Origin: Clusia tigrina
Lineage: Eukaryota > Arthropoda > Insecta > Diptera > Clusiidae
Direction: 5' to 3'
Length of the DNA stretch: 64,000 nt
NCBI GenBank assembly: GCA_920105625.2
Contig: OV050032.1
Coordinates: forward strand, 19,921,981-19,985,980
In this document: one piece after another, positions 39,901-48,754 of the stretch
How positions within the stretch are numbered: position 1 is the stretch's first letter
Layout: every line of letters starts with the position of its first letter
Translations under genes and position numbers: made by a program
Notes under the pieces: model-generated
Databases searched by the model: none
What the model was told of the DNA's origin: nothing
Seen by the model: the letters and a program-made list of their open reading frames with translations, nothing else

Positions 39901-40656
39901 ATGTTTTCCGATTCCACTTGAGCAAGTTATGATTTGACATGAGATATTCCGATTTTGACAAGAAATTGCTGAATGGAGTCAAGAGTGACTAAAATTGAGA
40001 TGGAAAGAGATCATAGTCCAGGAAGAAATAATCGAGTGAGATCGAAATTTGACGAATTTGCACATCGAAATGGTCTGTGAAACTCTAACAAAGATTCCAT
40101 CGGCGTTTTGCTTCCGTCGGAACGCTACTTTGGATGATAGCAATGGAATCTGAGCCTAAGGCAAAGACTAGGAACAAAGCTTTATTTGGTGAAATGATTG
40201 AGATTAAGCTTTCGACAAGTCCAGGACTTATGGGAATATGCATTTCGCCCTCTCCTCAACCACCCACCGAGTCCTCTCTGCGCTTTACTATGATCATTTG
40301 CACATGTGTCCAAGTGTGACTAATGCAATTTTAATTTCAATTATGTGCGCTGCCACTCCGTCATTCAACACCCCCACACCCCGAAAACCCCCCCGCCCAG
40401 ACCCTCAGCCTCACGGAGGCAATTTGCTCTCGCCGTAATTAGCGTTAAGTATTTTGAATACGCCAAACTGGCGAAAGTGCCGACACGGCGCAGTGTGAAA
40501 GCAAATTAAAATTTTATGCGTAAAGATTTGGGGCCACTCACCGTGCGTCACCAGATTGGTCATGTAGATGAGGAACATCACTTTGCGATTCGTGAAGCGG
40601 CTGGGGAAAATGTTCAGCGTAATTAGCAGCAATTTAATGACCGTAATTATGAACAT
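18756..40656 (-). CDS. DIP-delta: DIP-delta-like Dpr-interacting protein, 11 coding exons, 469 aa (span includes introns)
   Basis: Three-Ig-domain cell-surface recognition protein. The spliced product has a hydrophobic leader, then Ig1 (about residues 45-144; Cys65, Trp77, Cys126), Ig2 (145-240; Cys170, Trp182, Cys221) and Ig3 (241-336; Cys264, Trp276, Cys319). A serine/threonine-rich linker (337-446) and a 23-residue hydrophobic tail ending at the stop follow. Asn52 (NVT) and Asn167 (NMT) are possible glycosylation sites. Exon lengths 115, 107, 208, 162, 129, 91, 84, 110, 63, 267 and 74 sum to 1410 nt, exactly 470 codons with the stop, and every junction keeps phase. Known for the family: DIPs are GPI-anchored and bind Dpr proteins in trans to guide synapse and axon partner choice; Drosophila DIP-delta pairs with Dpr12. 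I chose this paralogue because the Ig1 strand around HIDRQMILTIHRHVIS and the KKKK break in Ig2 fit DIP-delta rather than alpha, beta, gamma, epsilon or theta as I recall them. No disabling mutation is seen, so the gene looks functional. Confidence 0.9.
19466..19732 (-). CDS. DIP-delta: DIP-delta coding exon 10: serine-rich stalk
   Basis: The acceptor is CTTCTAG|ACAGC and the donor GGAG|GTAAGT. It encodes residues 357-445, beginning NSIIPTRNDSTK, with a run of serines (SASSSSSSFSQS) and ending near PPKELGGSG. The stalk is likely flexible and exposed. Reading through the donor would reach a stop at 19248 with a non-hydrophobic tail; the strong donor and the phase-matched last exon argue against that. 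Confidence 0.87.
21398..21460 (-). CDS. DIP-delta: DIP-delta coding exon 9: linker start
   Basis: The acceptor is CCTTGCAG|AAATTCC and the donor GAGA|GTAAGT. It encodes E-IPLPSTPSKQVTHTTVESRE, the start of the stalk between Ig3 and the membrane anchor. It is 63 bp long and found by homology and phase. Confidence 0.9.
22557..22666 (-). CDS. DIP-delta: DIP-delta coding exon 8: end of Ig3
   Basis: The acceptor is TTGCACAG|GGCAC and the donor TTTACG|GTGAGT. It encodes AHMKLTIKNLQYGDFG, then NYRCISKNSLGETEG with Cys319, and SIRVY. It closes the third Ig domain. Confidence 0.95.
23324..23407 (-). CDS. DIP-delta: DIP-delta coding exon 7: middle of Ig3
   Basis: The acceptor is CTCTGCAG|AGCC and the donor TACAG|GTAAGT (phase 2). 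It encodes AIIYWVYNSVMVLPSKKY through YTENSYR, including the Ig3 core Trp276. At 84 bp it is among the shortest exons. Confidence 0.94.
23471..23527. repeat. (AATCA)n pentanucleotide repeat
   Basis: About eleven AATCA units with two AATGA variants lie in the 337-bp intron structure between exons 6 and 7 of DIP-delta, or immediately beside it at the 23.4-23.5 kb side. Confidence 0.9.
23745..23835 (-). CDS. DIP-delta: DIP-delta coding exon 6: first part of Ig3
   Basis: The acceptor is GTTACAG|TTTCGCC and the donor CCAAA|GTGAGT (phase 2). It encodes FSPMIWVPNQLVGAP through HTEAHPK, with Cys264 in VTIDC. Confidence 0.95.
25033..25058. repeat. (GT)n microsatellite at the exon 5 donor
   Basis: Read on the DIP-delta strand this is a run of about 13 CA units that starts at intron position +7, directly after GTAAGT. 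Its length is likely variable between individuals. Confidence 0.95.
25065..25193 (-). CDS. DIP-delta: DIP-delta coding exon 5: second half of Ig2
   Basis: The acceptor is ATCGGCAG|TTCTGG and the donor GAGT|GTAAGT. It encodes VLVYDGEVLPLTKVSR, then NEMGAYLCIATNG with Cys221 and PPSVSKRIILDVE. The donor is followed from intron position +7 by a (CA)n run. Confidence 0.95.
25953..26114 (-). CDS. DIP-delta: DIP-delta coding exon 4: first half of Ig2
   Basis: The acceptor is GTTGCAG|TGCCGCCG and the donor AAAG|GTAAGT. It encodes VPPNILDIE through EKKKK (residues 144-197), with Cys170 in NMTC and Trp182 in IIWRRE. Confidence 0.95.
26190..26397 (-). CDS. DIP-delta: DIP-delta coding exon 3: second half of Ig1
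   Basis: The acceptor is CTTGCAG|GTCGCCTGG and the donor TAG|GTAAGT. It encodes residues 75-143, starting with the core tryptophan VAW and including the interaction-face strand HIDRQMILTIHRHV and the Ig hallmark DDRGYYMC with Cys126. The next intron is only 75 bp. Confidence 0.95.
27940..28046 (-). CDS. DIP-delta: DIP-delta coding exon 2: first half of Ig1
   Basis: The acceptor is TTTGCAG|TTATGATGG and the donor AAG|GTAAGC (phase 0). It encodes Val39 to Lys74: MMDEPRFAQPI, the glycosylation site NVT, and the first Ig1 cysteine (Cys65) in the LPCVV strand. Confidence 0.93.
34368..35565 (+). mobile_element. LINE 3' fragment A (RNase H and C-terminal CCHC), decayed
   Basis: The first frame carries the post-RT motif VSKVQRTASLCISGELRTTP. 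Then comes a damaged RNase H start (FYTDRSK, where TDGS is usual) and later the LINE C-terminal finger YCRSCGDEEEEETVEHLVC. There are many stops and frame changes. It lies inside intron 1 of DIP-delta, antisense to the gene. Confidence 0.8.
35988..36210 (+). mobile_element. Mariner-like 5' end fragment
   Basis: After a TA, CGAGGTCTGTTCAAAACGTA resembles the terminal repeat of insect mariner elements that have an HTH_48 domain. It is followed by a leader and an ATG at 36186 whose frame stops within a few codons. I see no transposase body and no right end. Assignment is by recollection of the terminal sequence. Confidence 0.4.
38820..39495 (+). mobile_element. LINE 3' fragment D
   Basis: A frame from 38827 holds VVGVLTGHCLTAVHAKR, the conserved TGHC..xHA.R motif just before the C-terminal finger. 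A finger remnant ECRKCGES and, after a disrupted stretch, EETLEHLICLCP follow. It ends near CTAACCTAACCT. It is broken by stops and lies in intron 1. Confidence 0.75.
40542..40656 (-). CDS. DIP-delta: DIP-delta coding exon 1: start codon and leader
   Basis: This exon encodes residues 1-38 plus one base of codon 39. The ATG sits in CATCAAAATG, a good insect start context. The peptide begins MFIITVIKLLLITLNIF and has a second hydrophobic run (VMFLIYMTNLV), so it can act as a signal peptide or leader. The donor is CACG|GTGAGT. The leftover G joins TT of exon 2 to give Val39. The 12.5-kb intron that follows is the longest in the coding part. Confidence 0.9.
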
Positions 40657-41810
40657 TTTGATGGCGGTTTTTGTGCGCGCGTTTGCTTCTTTTCCGTGGA
40701 ATTTTTTATATTGGACACTGGGATGATTTATCTCCCTTCTCCTCTCGCCTCTCTCCCTCCCTTTGCCGTTGTCCGCGATTAGTATACGAGTACACAGGAT
40801 ATATTTTGTTTCCGAGTGATTATGTCGCTGTGCGCTGCTGATATGTTGAAAGCCTCCTCCTGGCTCTGCCTCCTCGTTTATTGTTTTGCTATTTCCCCTG
40901 TCCTTGTTGTAGTTGTTGTGTTGGCGTGCACAATTGCGTTTGGAAATTTTTAAAATTCATTTATTTTGCATTAACCATAAAACAATTGCAATATGCAACA
41001 TTTAACGTAAGTTATTCCTCGCGTTAAAATTCCCCGATGCGATTTTATGAAATTTTTATTATGCACTTTTGTGCGCGCCTTTATTGCTGCTGCTGCAATA
41101 GTTGGAGTTGTTGGCGTTGTTGGCGTTGCTGGTAGTGTTGTCGCTGCTCTGGATGTTGATGTTGCTGTTGATATTGTCGGTTGTAGGAGTTTGTTGTCTC
41201 TGTTGGCGTCAGCGGCGGCAATACTGCGGCATTATAAAACGCTCGATTTCAGTGTTCACCGCTGCCGCTGCTATTGTTGTTGCTCTCACACACCCACACA
41301 CACACACACACACACACATGTACGCACTTAGTGAAGGAGGCAGACACACTCACACCGATTCACTGTGCAACATTTATTATTAATAGCAACTTCTTCCGGG
41401 CGGGGCAGCCGCGACTGAGACTGCAACTGTTGTTGTTGTGGTTGTTGTTGTTGTTGTTGTTATTGTTATTGTTACACAGCTTTTTCGCTTTTGTTTTTGG
41501 TTTTATTTTGAATATTTGTTTTGCGCGGTGTCGCTTTGTTGTGCGTTTTTTTTATTGTGTGTTTGCTTGACGCTTTTTATTTAAATGCACTTTTTTGCAG
41601 TTTGTTACAATTTTTGCAGTTGCTGCAGCAATTTTCCGAATGATTTATGAATGCGAATGCGACATCGACTTCCTGCCTCGCTGGCTGTCTTCATTTTTAT
41701 TCATTTCCACACAGCATTTCAGGAGCTCACCGAATGGTCCCTCTACCTTTGTAGCTGCCTCTGTCTCTGCCTCGTGCAATCACTCATTCATGCAGCCGCA
41801 GTCAGTCGTC
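40657..41810 (-). other. Candidate 5' leader preceding coding exon 1
   Basis: The minus strand has an excellent acceptor, TTGTTTTCTTTTCAG, ending at 41811. The sequence from there to the ATG at 40656 could be one long leader exon or include further small introns. It contains a (CA)n tract, a CAA/GTT-rich tract and several upstream ATGs on the minus strand, which would be unusual for an efficiently translated leader. Confidence 0.35.
41286..41475. repeat. (CA)n and (GTT)n microsatellites
   Basis: A CA run at 41286-41318 and a GTT run at about 41428-41475 lie about 110 bp apart, inside the proposed 5' leader of DIP-delta. Confidence 0.9.
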
Positions 41811-42019
41811 CTGAAAAGAAAACAAAATAGAACATTTTTAAAAATCCTGCATGCGGCATGAAGATTGATACAATCATAAAAAATCATATAATTTTTATTT
41901 GGTTTTTCCGTTTGGTCAACATTTCCATCAATTTTGCATTGGCCGCTCGGTCAATTAGGCGATTAATGCAGAACGTGATTTTGTGACCATGTTTGAGGTG
42001 CACTACGGAGTTGCACATT

Positions 42020-42339
42020 CGTTGCTACTCCCTACGCATTCGGTTGCTTTCTATGTAAGCCTCACCTCAGGCACCCCACCTTTGGGCAGAAAGCTCGGAC
42101 CAAGTAGCAGATGGAAGACAGACAACACGCGGGACAGACAACACATTGGAACAGGCTTTGTCTATGTAGTCAGGAGCACTTTCTTTCAGGATAAATTGCT
42201 AAGCAGATGGCTTCTGATAGTAGAGATGGTTCTTCGCAGCCACAACAGATTCTCAGAAGCACGACAACCTCATCTATATAAGCACGCGATGTTTGGTTTT
42301 CTATGACAATACTGGCTTGTGCCTCCCGCCAACACGGTA
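42020..42339. other. Spacer before LINE C, nothing recognised
   Basis: The sequence between the proposed leader acceptor and the first clear LINE homology has only short frames. Part may be a more decayed portion of LINE C. Confidence 0.35.
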
Positions 42340-43012
42340 AGCTTCTAACAGGCAGGACTGCGAGGCGGACGAGCTTGCCAAGGCAGGCACGCTACTGCAC
42401 GCAATTCAGTCCTCCGTAAACATTGGCATTCCACTGGCAACAGCCAAGCTCGAAATCAAACGGGAATATCTGGCTTACGCCTACAAATCCTGGGCTGACG
42501 AGGAATCATGCCACACCGCTAGACTAACTTGGTTAAGAATGGACAAAAACAGAACCAATCCACTTCTTCGACTTGATCGCGTATCACTGTCGACAACTGT
42601 GTGGCTTTGAACCGGCCACTGCATTATGGGACAGCAGGCAGAAAGACTGGGCCTAGCCTCAAACTATTTATGCAGGGGCTGTGGCTCCGAGGAGGAGGAC
42701 GAGACGGTTTTCCACCTCTTATGCCACTGCCCATCCTTGAGCAGAAGAACAATTCGCACCTTTGGTGCCCCATTTCTTACAAGCCTGACAAAGGGACATA
42801 GCAAGGTTAATCAAAGTATCAGGATGGTTTCCTGCAACATGACGGGGGAGTCGTGCCTTTCCTGGCGCTGTCCTTGCGCTGACTATTAATATCCCAAGTA
42901 TGGGAACTTTTTAGTCAGTGCTGGAACGGCGCCACACCGTGGTATCACAATGGGCCATTATATTTGCTCAAGTGTGCTTTTGGCAAACTAGGCGGCCACT
43001 CCTACCTATCTA
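42340..43012 (+). mobile_element. LINE 3' fragment C
   Basis: It starts within RNase H at CEADELAKAGTLL and continues into a linker (LATAKLEIKREYLAYAYKSW). It then has STTVWL-stop-TGHCIMG and the finger CRGCGSEEEDETVFHLLCHC. The 3' end CGGCCACTCCTACCTA resembles that of copy B, so the two belong to one family. The coding frame has a stop and shifts. Confidence 0.8.
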
Positions 43013-43673
43013 CTTACGTAACAGGCATAGATGGAGCAAGTGATTTTCATGGTTGTGTCTTTGGGGGTGCTTATGTACTAATATTATTCAATTGACTGAT
43101 GGCATTCGAAATTGTTGTTGGTAACTTACTAAAATTTAAATTTAAAGCGAAAGAGTGAATGAGCTCAGACCTGACGTTCATTTTCAATCCACTTCTGTGT
43201 CACAAAAAAGACAAGCAACCCCGGTTTTTTGAATGAATTTCACTGGATGAGCGTTTCCACGTATAACGAAGCAGTCGAAAGTGAAAATGCCGAAAGAAGG
43301 GAACAAATTCCGAAGAGAAGAGTTCGCTGCTGAAGCCACCGAGTACGAAATGCTCTGCCGCTACATATTCTGTAATTTTTCCAAGGTAATCTGCTTTAAA
43401 ATCACACCTACTCTCATTACTAGCTCCAAGCAAAGCTCGAAACAATTGCAGATCTGAGCTAATTAAGTCTTGACCCTTGAAACTGTAGGAGACTTTTCAA
43501 CAGCGCGAAGAAGTCTAGAGATAGTGCAGACTGGGCTTTATATAAGGCAGCACTCAGAGCCTGCAAAAGTAAGCTTAGGAAGGCACAGAGATAATCGTGG
43601 AGAAACTTTTGCGGTGACGTATAAGATATCTCTGAGACGTCCAGGTTGAGGAAGATCCCTTCTCCCTGCTCCA

Positions 43674-44939
43674 ATGGTACCTGGTTACCTGAGGAGGGAG
43701 GATGGATTCTGGACTTCAAATAGTAATGAGACTCTAGAGCTTCTTCTGGAGACTCACTTCCCTGGTTGCTCGAGCACCATTCCGCGGAGAACGAAGCCGA
43801 GCGGGAATGTAGTTGAAGTCCACTCAGACACGGTCACGAAACCAAAATTGCAATGGGCTATCCATAGCTTCAAACAATTTAAAGCATCTGGCCCAGATGG
43901 TGTAGCTCCAATTGAAATTCAGCAGTCAGAGAATCTTATAATAGAGTGGCTGTTAAAGATCTATAATAGTTGTCTTGAATTCGCGTATATTTCAGACTCA
44001 TGGAAGCATGTGAGGGTAATTTTTATACCCAAGGCCGACAAAAGCTCACATACAGCTCCAGGGGACTTAAGACCCATTAGTTTGTCCTCCTTCTGTCTAA
44101 AAATCCTGGAAAGGTTGTTAGACATTCATCTGAGGCTCACTATAGACAGACAGGAGCTGTCAGTCTCTCAGCATGCCTACTTCGGGGGTAAATCGGTGGA
44201 GACCGCTTTACACTCCTTAGTCTCTAGTATTGAGTGCTCCCTGCACAACAAGGAGTTCTCCCTAGTGGCTTTCCTGGACATTGAGGGAGCTTTTAACAAC
44301 ATCAAATCAGATGCAATAATCGGTGCGATGCGAGACTTGGAGATGGAACCCGCCATTAGCAGGTGGATTGAAAACATGCTTAGTAGCAGGATAATCTATT
44401 CACAGCTGGGGGCGGCGTCGGCCAAGAAGTCCGTGTGCAGAAGCACACCTCAAGGTGGAGTTCTTTCACCCCTACTCTGGAATCTTCCGGTAAATCAGCT
44501 GCTTGCTCGACTGGAGAGGGAAGGGTGCAAGGTGGTTGCGTATGAGGATGTTGCTATTAGTATCTCGGGTAAATGCATATTTACTTTGAGGGACTTGATT
44601 CAAAACCTGCTGAACATTCTCTCTAAATGGACTTCTGACTGTGGGTTGGGGGTTAACGGAAGGAAGTATAAAATTCCTCAATTTATTGCTCCAAAACTAA
44701 TGGGTGTAGATATTGACCTTGTCGAGGAGGCTAAATATCTGGGCGTGATCCTAGATAGGAAGCTGAATTGGAAGGCTAATATAAGCGAGCGCATTAGGAA
44801 GGCTCAGGTAGCTCTGTACTCTTGCAAAAGAGTTATAAGCAAAAAATGGGGGTTACAGCCTAAGGTAGCCCATTGGATATATACAGCTGTGGTACGACCA
44901 GTCCTTTTCTATGGGGTGCTGCTTGGTGGACAGCCCTAA
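43674..44939 (+). pseudogene. LINE reverse transcriptase, catalytic site lost
   Basis: The 421-codon frame covers most of the RT domain in order: SGPDGVAP, the FIPK palm strand, LRPISLSS, LDIEGAFNN, TPQGGVLSPLLWNL, then the catalytic region. The usual AYADD(V) motif reads AYEDV at 44538-44552, one residue short and without the paired aspartates, so the enzyme should be inactive. The frame ends at a shift near 44925; homology goes on in another frame (LITKVQRTAELFISSAIRTTP). Confidence 0.88.
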
Positions 44940-45317
44940 GTAAGTCCACACACAATAGGCTGATAACAAAGGTGCAAAGAACGGCAGAGTTATTCATAAG
45001 TAGTGCCATTAGAACGACTCCAACGGCAGCATTGGACATTATGCTCAATCTGCTGCCTGTTAGGCTTTTTGGCGAAAAAATGGCTGCCAACTCAGCTATC
45101 AGGCTAAAAGCTACGGATCAATGGGATGCCAGGAATGTAGGTGATGCGTCCATTTTAAGACATTTTGAGGCTATTCCTGACTCTTTCGACTACATCACAC
45201 CAATGTATGCCTTCAATGGTAGGTGCAAGATCTCCATTCCCTCCAGGGACGAATGGAAGGATGGCATCCCTCCTCATGTAGAAGGGGTTCACATCTACAC
45301 AGAAACTACAGAGTAGG

Positions 45318-45737
45318 GTGGGAGGTGGTGTATTCTCAGAAGATTTGGACATTAACATGTCCTTTAGGATGCCCGACTCCTGCAGTGTTTTTCAGGCAGA
45401 GGTCGCGGCTATAGAGGCAGCACTATCTTGGCTAAGAAAGAAGAAGATATCTGGACTTGATATTTGCATTCTGTCCGACAGCCAAGCTGCTTTGCGCTCC
45501 CTGGATTCGGTTATTATCACCTCAAAAGCCGTCAAGAGCTGCCGCAAATCTTTAGACGAGATAGCTAAGCAGACCCGTCTGCATCTGTGCTGGGTTCCCG
45601 GTCACAGAGATATTCCAGGGAACTGCAAGACGGATGAGCTTGCCCGTGAGGGTACTACCATACCGATGGAACCAGATAGGTCGCAATTCGGTATTCCTAT
45701 TGCCACATGTAAGCTCTTAGTAAATACAATATCCTGA
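45318..45737 (+). pseudogene. LINE RNase H domain remnant
   Basis: The frame reads FQAEVAAIEAALSWL, then CILSDSQAALRSL and CWVPGHRDIPGNCKTDELA, the later RNase H motifs with their catalytic Glu, Asp and His. The first catalytic aspartate block (YTDGS) is missing; just upstream at 45290 the frame reads YTETTE and stops. It belongs to LINE copy B. Confidence 0.85.
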
Positions 45738-46612
45738 GGAGCAGCGGGCAGGCGCTGGTCTGAACTTTCAGGATATAAAATAGCTAGACAAACCTGGCCA
45801 GAGATAAATGTCAAGCGCTCTAAGGACCTACTGGCTCTAAATAGACAAAGCATAGGTCCCGTGATTAGCGTCCTAACGGGACACTGGACTCTGGCACACA
45901 CGGGTGTAGGCTGGGGATCGCCTCTAATGACTTCTGCAGGAGTTGCATGGACGAGGAGGAGGAAGAGTCCACTGCTCACCTGTTGTGCACGTGTCCAGCT
46001 TTGTCCAGAAGGAGGCGCACTTCCTAGGCGACTACTTTTTGGACTCCTTGCGAGATATCTCAAAAAAAAGATTAGCTCCATCAACTGCTTCATTAAAAGC
46101 TCCAAATAGCTGGGCCTTTGAAAGGGATGGGACCTGCTGTCCCATGCGGTATCACAAAGGGTCAATGTTGGCCTCAGTGCGCCCTTTTCGGGTGGCCGCC
46201 TTACCTACCTACCTAAGTCTTGACCTTAACCATGGCCCCATAGAGCTATTGCTGTCGCTATTGATATGCCTTGTTGATGTACTTTTGGAAACCTGGTATC
46301 CAAACCTTTCAAAAATCATTTCAATTCAGCAACAAGAGTTAGTGACAACATCCAAAATAGCTGAAGTGATCCGGGTGATAGCTCTGTTATAGTTTTTAAG
46401 AGCAAACATTCCTTATGAAGCTGACCGAACCTGGGATTTTGTGGAACCAGTCAGCTGAAACTTTCCGCATACAGCCAGCAATCTCTTTCATTGTGGGCTT
46501 TAATGTATTGTTATTCTATCCTATATTAATACTGCAAGGGTTTGAGGAATGAGTACACCAGCTACTGAGGTTTTCGACGCAACGAGAACGATTTTTTACA
46601 AAAACTCATTTT

Positions 46613-46697
46613 TTTAAACCAAGCCTGGGACAAGATTTGAACCTGCGACCCTCTGAATGTGAGTCTAGCATGCTTACCACTAGACCACAGAGGCTGA
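46613..46697 (-). mobile_element. tRNA-derived SINE, copy 3 (head only)
   Basis: On the minus strand it shows box A (TGGTCTAGTGGTAAGC), the shared ATGCTAGACTCACATTC word, GAGGGTCGCAGG and box B GGTTCAAATC. The body seen in copy 2 is missing; after the head the sequence becomes A-rich. It is the best preserved head of the three. Confidence 0.75.
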
Positions 46698-47705
46698 CGG
46701 CTTTAATCAATGAGCCAGCATTGATGTATCTTGGGGAATGTAGCTCCCCTTTTGCACATCTTTCATAGCACAACTGCCTTGCTAGAGGAAGTGTTGTTTC
46801 TGTGGCCACACTGGGCGTATGGGGAACAATCCAACTGACTTGCGATATCACCTACTCATCGGTGTGCGCTCTATTCAACTTCCCTCTAAATGCTCAACCC
46901 GCTTCAGGAGGCCGTGTGGGAATAAACAGTTCCTCCCTCACAGTCCACGTCATTTTCGAACCAGTACGTCGGCAACTGAAGCAACCACAATCGTAAATAG
47001 GCAAAGTGGAAAAACGTGTGCGAACTGAGCACTGAGCCATAATACCCATGAGTACTCCATGGTTAATACTTGCAGCCGAGGTCAAATGCTGCTATCATGT
47101 TGCACATAACACGCCCATTCTCGCTCGTCCCATCCTTTGTTGCCGCTTGCAAAGCGAACTCAAATAAAATTTGGATTTCAATATGTAAAGGCGTTATGAA
47201 AAAGAGAACCTCCCGCAAAACATGCTCTGCGCATATGTAAATGTGCGGAGGAGTCGTCAAGCGCAGGATGCGAGCTGTAATTGGAATGTTGCGAAAACAA
47301 AGCCGATCACACAGACACACTAACCAACACAGCCGACATGCAAGTGGAAAGTGCAGAGAAAGAAACACAAGCACAAAAGCACACATGCAGCAAACAGCGT
47401 CACAGTCCAGCGGACCAAAAACTTTCTGAATTTCCAATTTAGAAAATGAAACTGGAATTCGTGCAGCAGACGAACTGGAGCCGATCCAAGTGAACTGCAC
47501 TAAACTGCAAACGGCGCTGAATTATTAAAGACAAAGAAAAATAGCATTAAGGAAAAATGTTGGGACAAAAGAAAGCTTAGACCGAGATGAGATGCTTAAG
47601 CGTTCTATAAATTACAACAGAGATGCGGAGTGGGCCAACCGCAAACTCGAAAGCAAAGAGCCGCCCCAAACAAGCTGCAAAGGGCCGCTCTTTGCGTGTG
47701 TGTGT

Positions 47706-47742
<37 letters not shown>

Positions 47743-48718
47743 TTCGTGGTTGTGTTTTTGCTGTTTACATCACAAATAACTGATAAAAACTTTTGCATGG
47801 CGAACCCTTCCGTCCGTCCGTCCGGCGGGTAATAAACGAAAAAAGATGAAGCAGAAATCGAATAAAAACAAATGAAAGCAAATGTTTTACTTGGGTGAGG
47901 GTGTTCACGCACATGTGTGTGTGCGAGTACGATAACAACGACGACGAAGACAATTCAATTACGAAGTGCGAATTGTGCCATTCGGCGTGACAACTGTCGC
48001 ACCCCGCACTTGCAGACGGACCAAGGGACAAGGGCCCGCATGCCGTCATCCACATGGAGCAGCAACCCATCCACTGCCGGGCGACGTGCGTACACGCAGC
48101 CTGGCGCAGCTGAATTAAATCTCCATCGTCTTGAGTCGCCAGGAGTGCCGTTATTGTTTTTCGGTTAATCCAGCGCCAAGTGGGCTGCTCTGCACTGACA
48201 CAAAATAGGTGTTCACACTCCAGACCCACCAAGAGCTGTGGATTCGTTGTGCATAAATTAGTTGCACAATAGCAGAGCAGCTTCATGTGTTTTTTTGAGT
48301 GTGTGTGAGGATTGTGTGTATGTGTGCAGTGTCTGAAGAGTTCATTTTCAATTGTTAATTCTTTGTTTAATATTTTGCTGCAACTTTAGTGTGGGTTTTC
48401 CTCCGCAATTAAGAAATGCCCATGCCCAGATTGGAGTTACTCGAATCTTCGCAAGAAGAATCTTTTTGAGACTAAAACACACCAAACGCCTACAAACGAA
48501 GTTGTCCAGGGCACGTCTGTCGCTTGCAAAACCCCCACCTCTCACTCCACATACTCAGTCATGGCATGCGGCCGAAATCTGGATCGGCTGACTTGACGAT
48601 ACTTGGGACTTCAAGTCCTGCTAATTACTACAATCATCAGTCGACCATGGTCGTTTGGAACATGGAAATAACTGCAACGCAACCTATCATTATCAGCACC
48701 AATAATGGTAATACTTTC

Positions 48719-48754
<36 letters not shown>

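Larger units (their letters stand above)
28047..40541 (-). other. Long intron 1 of DIP-delta
   Basis: This 12.5-kb intron holds LINE fragments at 34.4-35.6 and 38.8-39.5 kb, a mariner-like end at 36.0 kb, a G12 tract at 33868-33879 and a GA tract at 35588-35630. The rest (28.0-34.3, 36.2-38.8, 39.5-40.5 kb) shows no gene that I can support, only short frames without recognisable motifs. Confidence 0.65.
43470..46212 (+). mobile_element. LINE copy B: RT, RNase H and C-terminal finger, 5'-truncated
   Basis: This is the longest LINE copy here. It begins in the linker before the reverse transcriptase (WALYKAALRACKSKLRKAQR), with no endonuclease domain seen. It runs through RT and RNase H to the finger CMDEEEEESTAHLLCTC, and ends CCGCCTTACCTACCTACC without a poly(A) tail. 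RNase H after RT points to the I/LOA/R1-type side of the LINE tree; I cannot name the family. It carries frameshifts near 44925 and 45310 and other breaks. Confidence 0.88.
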
